Assembly: GCF_002159915.1 (NCBI RefSeq)
Contig: NZ_NFJP01000027.1
Coordinates: forward strand, 1 to 52,720
Origin: Gordonibacter sp. An230
GTDB taxonomy: Bacteria; Actinomycetota; Coriobacteriia; Coriobacteriales; Eggerthellaceae
Reading direction: 5' to 3'
DNA: 52,720 nucleotides
Of this stretch, positions 1-7,687 are shown in pieces. The stretch's first letter is position 1. Every line of letters starts with the position of its first letter. A model generated the notes under the pieces. It was not told the DNA's origin. It saw nothing but the letters and a program-made list of their open reading frames with translations, and did not search any database. Both the position numbers and the translations under genes were made by a program.

Positions 1-669
1 CGAATGATAGCGCACCGACATCATAAAGGGCGGCGACGTCGAGCAGTCACGAAAAAACCGCCCCCCCCCCCCGACATCCGCACCACCCTCGCGGCAGCCG
101 ACGGAAAACCGACCGTCGGCGGACAAACCACGATGCAATGCCGTCGCAGGTCCGCGCTTGGCGTTTGTCCGACAACCGACAAGCGCTCGAAAGCCCCCCT
201 TAAATGCGTTTTCTACAAGCATTGGCAAAATGCCTCATCGCCAGCGCACTCGACAAGAGTACGACCCAAATCCGTTGGATTTCGAGATGCACCCACTTTG
301 GGCACATGATCGCCAAACGTCAGATGCGGGACCCAACGGCAACGGCCCCACGGAGCCCTTTCGATTTCGACCGAAGCAACCGAAACGCACCGCGCCACAA
401 GTCGAAAGCCGGCAATCTCGACCTCGGGCATACGCAAATCAGTGAAACATCGGCGGAAAAGCGTTGGCTCGTTGCCACAGCAGCCAACGCAAGAGCGACC
501 ACGGCAAGAAACAACGGAAAGATTCGAACTCGCACCAGCAATGCTCCGCGCAACGCGGCCGACACGTCAGGCGAAGAGCGCAGAAGGTCGGCGCAGCTAG
601 CGACTTCGACTCGCGACCGCAATCGATTGCAAGCCGACGTGCGTCATCTTCGCGGACGACGCACCCACG
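1..669. other. gene-free left edge
   Basis: I see no convincing gene here. Open frames exist on both strands, but none has a good ribosome binding site, a recognisable motif or a hydrophobic pattern. The stretch contains a run of 12 C (61-72) and ends at a strong terminator hairpin of the minus-strand operon. A gene fragment running in from the left cannot be excluded. Confidence 0.5.
61..72. repeat. 12-base C homopolymer
   Basis: Twelve consecutive C residues lie in non-coding sequence, preceded by an A run and CCG. Such tracts are prone to slippage and to miscounting by sequencers. No gene is visibly controlled by it. Confidence 0.9.
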
Positions 670-702
670 AAAAGCGTCCGCCTCCTCGTAGGAGGCGGAC
701 GC
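670..702 (-). terminator. Rho-independent terminator of the gatCAB-symporter operon
   Basis: A perfect 13-bp stem (GCGTCCGCCTCCT at 674-686 pairing with 690-702) with a 3-nt loop is followed on the minus strand by TTTT (670-673). It lies 24 nt past the end of the small ORF at 726-1000, so that ORF appears to be part of the transcript that begins at gatC. Confidence 0.85.
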
Positions 703-725
703 TGCGCGAGAACAGATGACGGCGG

Positions 726-1000
726 TCATCCCCGCATTCGCAGAACCAGACCGCGCCATAGCGAGATCGAAGCGCATGACCGCGCCACCATGAGCAGCGT
801 CACGGCCGCCTTCGCATCGACATCCCAGCCGGAAAGCCACACAAGAACAAACTCCGCAGAGCAGAGCACGATGAGGGAGAGGCGGTCCGCAATGCCCGAT
901 CATGCCAGCTCTGCTCGTCCGGCGAGCGGACGAGGTCGCCCGCTTCCGCACGCTCCTCGCGCTTCCGCCAGTCGTCACGACGCTTGCCGCCTTCGTCCAT
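726..1000 (-). pseudogene. small membrane-protein ORF, reading frame broken
   Basis: Starting at ATG 1000, with GGAGGGG 6-8 nt upstream, a charged stretch (MDEGGKRRDDWRKREER...) reads for about 35 codons. The frame is then lost, and the downstream frame encodes a hydrophobic, two-helix-like tail (LSLIVLCSAEFVLVWL, then AAVTLLMVARSC) ending at TGA 726-728. One extra G in the minus-strand GGG at 895-897 would join the halves into about 91 residues. It follows the symporter by about 60 nt and precedes a strong terminator, which supports a real transcript. Family unknown; it could be a small accessory subunit of the symporter (inference). Either a real frameshift or a sequencing error would explain the break. 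Confidence 0.45.
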
Positions 1001-1061
1001 ACCGGATCCCCTCCCGCGCCGTCCGAAGGGCATCTCCGGTTTTCCGCTATCGGGAGAAGCG

Positions 1062-2558
1062 TCAGACATGCTCGGCGTCGAGCGCCTCGTCGAGGTACTC
1101 TTTCACCGGCGGCTCGCCGTAGTCCTTGACCTTGTCCATGTGCCAGCACTCGGTCTTCGGCATGCCCTCGATGCGCTCGGCCACGAACACCGGATCCTCT
1201 CCCCGTTTGCGCTGAGCGGTGTAGTCGTCGAGGGCCTTGAGCGCCCATTTGCCCAAGAGCAGGATGGCCACGAGGTTCACGACGGCCATGAGTCCCATGG
1301 TGATGTCGGCGAAGTTCCATGCGAGCGTGAAGTTGTTCAGGCAGCCCACCATGATGGCGGCCAAGCACGTGAGGCGGAACACCGTGAGAGCCGTCGTGCT
1401 CTTCGTGATGAAGCGGATGTTGCCCTCGGCGTAGAAGTAGTTGCCGATGAGACTCGAGAACGCGAACGCGAAGATGGCGAACGTGACGAAGTGGATGCCC
1501 ATCTCGCCCACGCCTGCGTTCACGGCCATCTGCACGAGCGGCATGCCGTTGAGGTCGCCGAACGTATTGCCCGACTGCACGTAGAAGATCAGCACCATGA
1601 ACGCCGAGCAGGTGCAGATGACGAGCGTGTCGATGTACACCGACAGGCTCTGCACGAGGCCTTGCTTCACCGGATGGGACACGCTGGCCGTGGCCGCGGC
1701 GTTCGGCGCCGAGCCCATGCCGGCCTCGTTCGAGAACAGCCCTCGCTTGATGCCCAGCATGATGACCGAGCCGGCGAATCCGCCGAAAATGGCCTGGAAG
1801 TCGAACGCCGAGGCAAAGATCACGGAGAACACCTGCGGAAGAAGTCCGATGTTCATGACGGTGATGACGACAGCCAAGCCGATGTAGGCGATGGCCATGA
1901 TGGGCACGATGATGGAGGTGATGACGCTGATGCGCTTCGATCCGCCGAAGATGACAAAAGCGGTCATGACCACGAGCACGATGCCCAGCGCCACGGCGGC
2001 GCCGCTCGTTGCGTAGTCGGGAATATAATACTCCAGCGCGCTCGCCATGTTGAAGGCTTGCAGCCCGTTGAAGCCGTACGCGTAGCAGATGATGAGCAGG
2101 ACGGCGAACAGCACTCCGAGCCACCGCTTGCCGAGCGCTCGCTCGATGTAGTACGCCGGACCGCCACGGAACTCGCCGTCTTTGCCGCGGACCTTCCATA
2201 TCTGCGCGAGCGTGGACTCGACGAACGCCGACGCCGCGCCCACCACGGCCATGGCCCACATCCAGAACACCGCGCCCGGGCCGCCCGTGGCCACGGCCGT
2301 GGCGATGCCGGCGATGTTGCCGGTGCCCACGCGGCTGGCGGTTGACACCATGAGCGCCTGGAACGACGAGATGGATCGCTCGCCCTTCACGTGCTTGCGC
2401 TCGGTCAGCTGCGTGAACATGTCCTTGAAATAGCGGATCTGAACCGCCTTGGTGCGGATGGTGAACGAGACCCCCGTGAATACGAGCAAAATCACCAGGA
2501 TGTAGGTGTACAGAAAATCGCTGACCTGGCTGGTCAGCCCGATGAGCATCTCTTCCAT
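1062..2558 (-). CDS. alanine/glycine:cation symporter (AGCS family)
   Basis: A sodium- or proton-coupled symporter for alanine or glycine in the cytoplasmic membrane. The 498-residue product is hydrophobic throughout. It carries the AGCS signature early (VGTGNIAGIATAVATGGPGA, then FWMW) and a second conserved stretch, FSNEAGMGSAPNAAA. Start ATG 2558 is chosen because AGGAGG lies just upstream; an upstream extension would add an Arg-rich sequence foreign to the family. It begins 63 nt after gatB on the same strand and is probably co-transcribed with gatCAB. Substrate choice within the family cannot be read from sequence. Confidence 0.92.
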   Translation of the reverse strand: MEEMLIGLTSQVSDFLYTYILVILLVFTGVSFTIRTKAVQIRYFKDMFTQLTERKHVKGERSISSFQALMVSTASRVGTGNIAGIATAVATGGPGAVFWMWAMAVVGAASAFVESTLAQIWKVRGKDGEFRGGPAYYIERALGKRWLGVLFAVLLIICYAYGFNGLQAFNMASALEYYIPDYATSGAAVALGIVLVVMTAFVIFGGSKRISVITSIIVPIMAIAYIGLAVVITVMNIGLLPQVFSVIFASAFDFQAIFGGFAGSVIMLGIKRGLFSNEAGMGSAPNAAATASVSHPVKQGLVQSLSVYIDTLVICTCSAFMVLIFYVQSGNTFGDLNGMPLVQMAVNAGVGEMGIHFVTFAIFAFAFSSLIGNYFYAEGNIRFITKSTTALTVFRLTCLAAIMVGCLNNFTLAWNFADITMGLMAVVNLVAILLLGKWALKALDDYTAQRKRGEDPVFVAERIEGMPKTECWHMDKVKDYGEPPVKEYLDEALDAEHV

Positions 2559-2621
2559 AAGCCTCCTTCTGCTTCTCGTCGCCCGCCCCCGCACGCCCCA
2601 GCGCGCAGCGAAGGCGGCTTC

Positions 2622-4196
2622 CTACCCGAGCTTCTTCGCCAGAAGCTCGTTAATGACCTTCGGGTTGCCCTGACCGTGCGTCTCCTTCATGCACTGCCCC
2701 ACGAAAAACCCGATGAGCCCTGTCTTTCCGCCGCGATACTGCTCGACCTTGTCGGGGTTGGCGGCCAAGACGGCATCCACCACGGCCTCGATGGCGCCGG
2801 TGTCGGACACCTGCCGCATGCCGCGCTCCTCCACGACGGCGGCGGGATCCTTGTCCTCGGCGACAACGGCCGCGAACACCTCCTTGCCCTGCTTGGACGA
2901 GATGGCGTCCTCGGCCACAAGGCGCGTGAGCTCTACGATGCGCGCCGGCGTGAGCGGAAGGTCGGCGAGCGCCTCGCCCGCATGGGCGTTCAGGTACGCG
3001 GTCACGTCGTTGATGAGCAGGTTCGCCACCGGCTTCGCAAGCTCACCCGCCTCGGCAGCGGCCTCGTCCATGCACGCCTCGAAGAACGACGCCACCTCGG
3101 CGTTGTCCAGCAGATGGCGTGCGTCGTAGGACGAAAGCCCGAAGTCGCGCCCGATGCGCGCCGCGCGCGCATCGGGCAGCTCGGGCAGCTTCGCGCGCAC
3201 GCGCTCGATGAACTCCTCCGACAGATCGTAGGGAGCGAGGTCGGGCTCGGGAAACAGGCGGTAATCGTCAGCCGTCTCCTTCGTGCGCATGACGATGGTG
3301 CGCTTGGATGTGGGGTCCCAATGCCGCGTCTCCTGGAAGACGCGCCCGCCCTCCTCGAGCACCTCGGCCTGGCGGCATATCTCGTAGGCCAGTCCGTCGT
3401 GGAGGTTTTTGAAGCTGTTCATGTTCTTGAGCTCGGTCTTCACGCCGAAGGCCGCCTCGCCGCGGCGGCGCAGGCTCACGTTGCCGTCGCAGCGCAGGCT
3501 CCCCTCCTCCATCGAGCAGTCGGAGATCCGCAAGGCGAGGTAGATCTGACGCAGCTTCTGCATGAACAGGCGCGCCTCCTCGGGCGTGCGCAGGTCGGGC
3601 TCGGTCACCAGCTCGATGAGCGGCGTGCCCGCGCGGTTGTAGTCGACGAGCGAGTGCGTGGCCCCGGCGATGCGCCCTTCCCCGCCGCCCACATGCACCA
3701 TCTTGCCCGCGTCCTCCTCCATGTGGATGCGCGTGATCCCCACATGCGCCGTGTAGCCGTCGGCCGTTCGCACGAGGTTGCCTCGCGCCTCGCCCTCGGA
3801 CAGGCCGGCCATGTCCACACGCTCCCTCGCGGCAGGGCCGTCCACCGCGAGGTCGAGGTGCCCGCGCATGCAAAATGCCACCGGCCCTTGGGTGGTTTGG
3901 AAGTTCTTTGCCATGTCGGGGTACATGTAGTTCTTGCGGTAGAACATGCTGCGGCGCTCGATGTCGCAGTTCGTGGCGAGACCCGCCAGCACGATGGACT
4001 CGATAGCCGCCTTGTTCGGCACGGGCAGGGCGCCCGGCAGCCCCAGGCACACGGGGCAGGTGTGCGTGTTCGGCGGCGCGCCGTACTCCAGCTTGCAACC
4101 GCAGAACATCTTCGTCCGAAGCGTCGTCAGCTCCGCATGGATCTCCAGACCGATGACGGCCTCCCAGTCGCGCAGTACCTCCTCGAGCTTCCGCAC
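2622..4196 (-). CDS. gatB: Asp-tRNA(Asn)/Glu-tRNA(Gln) amidotransferase subunit B
   Basis: Binds mischarged tRNA and activates its Asp or Glu side chain with ATP, so that ammonia from GatA can convert it to Asn or Gln. The product starts near EAVIGLEIHAEL, the usual GatB N-terminus. It has Cys pairs (CGCKLEY...CPVC, about residues 33-55) that normally bind zinc, and a C-terminal YqeY-like helical tail. Start GTG 4196 lies one base after the gatA stop; no ATG fits in this frame until well inside the conserved domain. At 524 residues it is slightly longer than the usual 480 or so. It sits in a gatC-gatA-gatB operon, implying that this organism makes Gln-tRNA and/or Asn-tRNA by transamidation. 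Confidence 0.95.
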   Translation of the reverse strand: MRKLEEVLRDWEAVIGLEIHAELTTLRTKMFCGCKLEYGAPPNTHTCPVCLGLPGALPVPNKAAIESIVLAGLATNCDIERRSMFYRKNYMYPDMAKNFQTTQGPVAFCMRGHLDLAVDGPAARERVDMAGLSEGEARGNLVRTADGYTAHVGITRIHMEEDAGKMVHVGGGEGRIAGATHSLVDYNRAGTPLIELVTEPDLRTPEEARLFMQKLRQIYLALRISDCSMEEGSLRCDGNVSLRRRGEAAFGVKTELKNMNSFKNLHDGLAYEICRQAEVLEEGGRVFQETRHWDPTSKRTIVMRTKETADDYRLFPEPDLAPYDLSEEFIERVRAKLPELPDARAARIGRDFGLSSYDARHLLDNAEVASFFEACMDEAAAEAGELAKPVANLLINDVTAYLNAHAGEALADLPLTPARIVELTRLVAEDAISSKQGKEVFAAVVAEDKDPAAVVEERGMRQVSDTGAIEAVVDAVLAANPDKVEQYRGGKTGLIGFFVGQCMKETHGQGNPKVINELLAKKLG

Positions 4197-4197
4197 G

Positions 4198-5796
4198 CTA
4201 CTCACCCGCCTTTCCGTCCGCACCGACCAGCCCCGGCAGATCGACTCCCGCGACGGCCTGTGCCGCGTCGGGCAGCGCCGCCGGCCTGCCGAGCGGTTCC
4301 CCGGCATCGGGCGCGAAGCCCGGCGCAACGGGAGCGGAGCCGTACACCGTCTCGAGAGCGGCGGCAACGCGCAGCATGTTCTCGTCCTTGAACTGCGGCG
4401 AAACGAGCTGCACGCCCACGGGCAGACCCGTGTTCGAGCCAAGGCCCACGGGCATGCTCATGCCGCCGTTGCCCGCGATGTTTATGGAGATGGTGAACAT
4501 GTCGGACAAGTACATGTCGGTGGGGTCGGACACTTCGCCGAACCGAAACGCCGTGCGAGGCGACACGGGCGCGAGGATGCAGTCCACCAGCTCGTAGGCG
4601 CGCGCGTAGTCCTGCGTGATGAGCGTGCGCACCTGCTGCGCAGGGTAATAGTAGGTTTCGTACACGCCGGCGGACAGCAGGTAGCTGCCCAGCATGATAC
4701 GGCGGCGCGCCTCGGGGCCGAAGCCCTTCGCACGACTTGCCTCGTACTGGCTGCCGAGGTCGGCATGGCCAAGATCGCGGTAGCCGTAACGCACCGAGTC
4801 GAAACGGGCGAGGTTCGAGAAGGCCTCGCAGGGACCGAGCACGTAGTAGGCGCTCATAGCGGCCTGCGCGTTGGGCAGATCCACCTCCACGATCTCGGCG
4901 CCGAGCGCGCGCAGATGCTCGGCGGCCTCCACCACCTTGGCCTTGACCTCCGACGTGAGACCCTGCGCATCCATGAACGCGGGCACGACGCCGATGCGCA
5001 TGCCGCGCACGCCTTCGGCGAGGTTCGCCGTGAAATCGACACCGACATCCTGGCTCGTGCAGTCGAGCGCGTCGCGGCTGGCGATCGCGTTGCACGCCAG
5101 CGCGGCGTCGGCCACCGAGCGAGCGAACGGCCCCACTTGGTCGAGCGAACTGCCGAACGCCACCACGCCGTAGCGCGAGACCACGCCATAAGTGGGCTTC
5201 ACGGCCACCGTGCCGCAGAAGCTGCCGGGCTGACGGATGGAGCCGCCCGTGTCGGAACCGAGCGCGACGGTAGCGAGCCCGGCTGCCACGGCGGCGGCGC
5301 TTCCGCCCGACGAGCCGCCGGGCACGCGTTCGAGATCCCAGGGGTTTTTGCTCGGGCCGAACGCGCTCGTCTCCGTGGAGGAACCGAACGCGAACTCGTC
5401 CATGTTGAGCTTGCCGAGCGGTATGCCGCCGGCCTCGATGGTGCGCGCGACGCACGTGGCCGTGTAGGGCGACACATACCCCGCGAGCATCCGCGACGAG
5501 CACGTGGTGTGCGTGCCGGCTAGGTTCATGTTGTCCTTGAACGCCACGGGCACGCCCGCAAGCGGGCCGCATGCGGCAAGCTCGCCCGCGGCGACGGCCG
5601 CATCGATACGTTCCGCCTGGTCGAGCGCGAGGCGCTCAGTCGTCTCGAGATAGGCGTGCGTCGCTCCGTCAAGGGCGCGCACGCGCGAAAGCGACGCTTC
5701 GGCGATCTCGCGGGCGCTGAACTCGCGCGCGGCGAGGCCGGCTCGGATCTCGCGTGCGCCCATCGCCGGGAAGGCGCGCTCGGACGCGGCGCCCAT
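4198..5796 (-). CDS. gatA: Asp/Glu-tRNA amidotransferase subunit A (glutaminase)
   Basis: Amidase-signature enzyme that hydrolyses glutamine and delivers ammonia to GatB. The Ser-cisSer-Lys triad is visible: Lys in VAFKDNMN, cis-Ser in the Gly/Ser-rich GGSSGGSAAAVAAG, and nucleophile Ser in GSDTGGSIRQPGSFCG. Length is 532 residues; the family is usually about 480-490, and the extra residues are mostly a longer C-terminus. ATG 5796 overlaps the gatC stop by one base (TGATG), a typical coupling arrangement. It ends one base before the gatB GTG. Confidence 0.96.
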   Translation of the reverse strand: MGAASERAFPAMGAREIRAGLAAREFSAREIAEASLSRVRALDGATHAYLETTERLALDQAERIDAAVAAGELAACGPLAGVPVAFKDNMNLAGTHTTCSSRMLAGYVSPYTATCVARTIEAGGIPLGKLNMDEFAFGSSTETSAFGPSKNPWDLERVPGGSSGGSAAAVAAGLATVALGSDTGGSIRQPGSFCGTVAVKPTYGVVSRYGVVAFGSSLDQVGPFARSVADAALACNAIASRDALDCTSQDVGVDFTANLAEGVRGMRIGVVPAFMDAQGLTSEVKAKVVEAAEHLRALGAEIVEVDLPNAQAAMSAYYVLGPCEAFSNLARFDSVRYGYRDLGHADLGSQYEASRAKGFGPEARRRIMLGSYLLSAGVYETYYYPAQQVRTLITQDYARAYELVDCILAPVSPRTAFRFGEVSDPTDMYLSDMFTISINIAGNGGMSMPVGLGSNTGLPVGVQLVSPQFKDENMLRVAAALETVYGSAPVAPGFAPDAGEPLGRPAALPDAAQAVAGVDLPGLVGADGKAGE

Positions 5797-6107
5797 CAGC
5801 GATCACCCCCTTCGCCCAAGATGGACGGGACGAGGAAGCACCCGTCCTGCTGCTTCGGCGCGTTCCCCAGCGCAACCTCCTGTGCGAAGCCGGGCTCCTC
5901 CACATCCTCGCGCATGACGTTCGAGAGGCCTCCGATGGGGTGGAACGTGGGCTCGACGCCCGCAAGGTCGTACTCGGTGATGGGCTTCAGGCTGTCGATG
6001 ATGGCGTTGAGGTCGGCGGTCATCTGCGCCACCTCGTCGGCATCCAGCCCGATGCGCGCGTACTCCGCGATGCCGCGGACGTCGCGCTCGGTGAGGTGTT
6101 GGGCCAT
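5796..6107 (-). CDS. gatC: Asp/Glu-tRNA amidotransferase subunit C
   Basis: Small subunit (103 residues) that wraps around GatA and stabilises the GatCAB complex. It has the family pattern: an N-terminal helix (LTERDVRGIAEYARIGL), then a FHPIGG..N..REDV segment that threads between GatA and GatB. Start ATG 6107 leaves an 85-nt leader from the extended -10 at 6200-6208. It is the first gene of the minus-strand operon. Confidence 0.93.
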   Translation of the reverse strand: MAQHLTERDVRGIAEYARIGLDADEVAQMTADLNAIIDSLKPITEYDLAGVEPTFHPIGGLSNVMREDVEEPGFAQEVALGNAPKQQDGCFLVPSILGEGGDR

Positions 6108-6199
6108 AGGACTGCTCTTTCCTTCTCTCGTTTTGACGCAACGCCGCCGCGAGCATGATCGGCCGACGTTGGTGGAGCGGGTGAAAACATGACCCAACA

Positions 6200-6208
6200 A
6201 TGATAGCA
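6200..6208 (-). promoter_or_regulatory. extended -10 promoter of gatCAB
   Basis: TGCTATCAT on the minus strand matches an extended -10 (TGn + TATCAT). No clear -35 is seen. It would start a transcript near 6192, about 85 nt before gatC. The same shape recurs before other genes in the window. Confidence 0.55.
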
Positions 6209-6690
6209 GACCTTGCGCCCCTCGGCGATGCGGGAGCCAGCCGACGCGGCATTTCGCAAGGAGGGAGGGCAAGTCGCACGCCGCGCAGGCCCGCCGACGA
6301 AACGAGAGGGCGCTGTTGCCGAACGCGCTTCCACCGCCGCAAGGCCCTTCCGGCCGCCTGCGCGCGACGAAACCTGGGCGCAAGCGGCCAGGGCCGCAGC
6401 GTTCGCAAGAGCCCCGACTCGGGGTCGTCGAAGCGTCGGGCGCCCGGCTTCGGCCGATTCCTCCCGGTTCGACGCGCCGCGACGACCGTCCCGCAAAGGA
6501 TGGCGGATGCCGCCGAGAAATGCCCCTCCCCTGTCGGTCATGCCGACGGGGAACCCGCCGCACGCCGTCCGCCGTCCCAAGTCGATATTAGCGACGCCTC
6601 CGGAGCACGCGCCCCAACCGAAAACTCCAGCCCACGACGACCCCCTCCAAAAAAGCTTGGCCACCGGTCCCCGCCTCCTTTTAAGTTCTC
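6209..6690. other. long divergent intergenic region
   Basis: About 480 bases between the gatC promoter and the promoter of the oxidoreductase operon. No open frame on either strand has a ribosome binding site or recognisable product. No riboswitch-like structure was recognised. Confidence 0.5.
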
Positions 6691-6722
6691 TTGATTATTA
6701 TAGTAATATAGAATAATATAAC
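6691..6722 (+). promoter_or_regulatory. AT-rich promoter island of the oxidoreductase operon
   Basis: A sharply AT-rich stretch in GC-rich surroundings contains TTGATT (6691-6696), TATAGT (6699-6704) and TATAAC (6717-6722). TTGAT is also half of an FNR/CRP-type site, which would fit an anaerobic respiratory operon, but no second half-site at the usual distance is evident. The exact -35/-10 pair cannot be assigned. The leader to the first gene is about 140 nt. Confidence 0.5.
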
Positions 6723-6867
6723 GATAGAACAAATAAGGGCGGGTGCAGGGGACCGAAGGGAGGGCGAGCACGTGCGACGACCCGCCTGCGCATCTGCGCT
6801 GGAGCAAGCCCAGTCGGACGCGCGAACGCAAGGACGAGACGAGAAACATCGCGAGAAAGGGGGAACC

Positions 6868-7686
6868 ATGGCCAAGTACGGCATGGTGATCGATCTGACG
6901 CGCTGCACGGGGTGCCAAACCTGCGTGGTGACGTGCCAGATGCACAACAATCAGAGGCCGGGGGTGAAATGGTGCTCCGTCGACGCCGTCGAGCAGGGCG
7001 CCTACCCCGACGTCGACCGCTTCTACCTCATCCATTCCTGCATGCACTGCGACGACGCCCCGTGCGTGAACGTCTGCCCCACCGGCGCCAGCGCACAGCG
7101 CGACGACGGCATCGTCACGGTGGACTACGACGCGTGCCTGGCCTGCGGCGCGTGCGTCATGGTGTGCCCGTATGCGGCGCGCACCATCAGCTTCAAAGAC
7201 AACTGGAACTTCGACGCCGCCGAACCGGCCCCCTACGAAAGCTACGGCGCCCCGCACGCCGATGTGGCCGAGAAGTGCGTCTTCTGCTCCGACCGCGTGG
7301 ACGACGGCCTGCAGCCCCACTGCGCGGAGGCCTGTCCGATGGGGGCGCGCGTGTTCGGCGACGTGGAGGATCCCGCAAGCGACGTCAGCGCCTACATCGA
7401 GCAGAACAACGCCGAGAACCTGCGCGGCACGTCGCTGTATTATGTGAAGGGAGGCCACGACCTCAACCTGCGCGAGGCGCTTATGACCAACGTCTCGAAC
7501 GTGCCGAACATCATCGCCGACGAAGCGGAGCCCGCAGGGCCCGTCGGCGAGCAGCAGGCGCCGAACGCGGCGGTCATCGGCGTCGGCGCCGTGGCGGTGG
7601 CCGCGGTCGCGGCCGGCGCGGGCTTCGCGGCCGGCAACGCCCGGGGGAAGAAGGCGGCCGACCGCGTCGAGGGAAAGGACGAGTAG
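6868..7686 (+). CDS. 4Fe-4S electron-transfer subunit (DmsB/PhsB-like)
   Basis: Electron-transfer subunit expected to pass electrons between the membrane anchor and the Mo catalytic subunit. The 272-residue product has four Cys clusters of the DmsB/NrfC type: CTGCQTCVVTC (about 13-23), CMHCDDAPCVNVC (about 57-69), CLACGACVMVC (about 91-101) and CVFC...CAEAC. Unlike classic DmsB it has a C-terminal hydrophobic Ala/Val/Gly stretch (about 228-252) followed by Lys/Arg, probably a membrane anchor. Start ATG 6868 follows AAAGGGGGA. The catalytic subunit begins 2 bases after its stop, so they are translated together. Confidence 0.9.
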   Translation: MAKYGMVIDLTRCTGCQTCVVTCQMHNNQRPGVKWCSVDAVEQGAYPDVDRFYLIHSCMHCDDAPCVNVCPTGASAQRDDGIVTVDYDACLACGACVMVCPYAARTISFKDNWNFDAAEPAPYESYGAPHADVAEKCVFCSDRVDDGLQPHCAEACPMGARVFGDVEDPASDVSAYIEQNNAENLRGTSLYYVKGGHDLNLREALMTNVSNVPNIIADEAEPAGPVGEQQAPNAAVIGVGAVAVAAVAAGAGFAAGNARGKKAADRVEGKDE

Positions 7687-7687
7687 C

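Noticed and set aside
525-545. TTCGAA-like T-loop suggesting a tRNA
   Set aside because: The flanking bases cannot form a T stem and no acceptor or anticodon arm is found on either strand.
204-719. Plus-strand frame of 171 codons at the left edge
   Set aside because: Arg/Thr/Asn-rich, no ribosome site, no motif, and it crosses a strong terminator hairpin.
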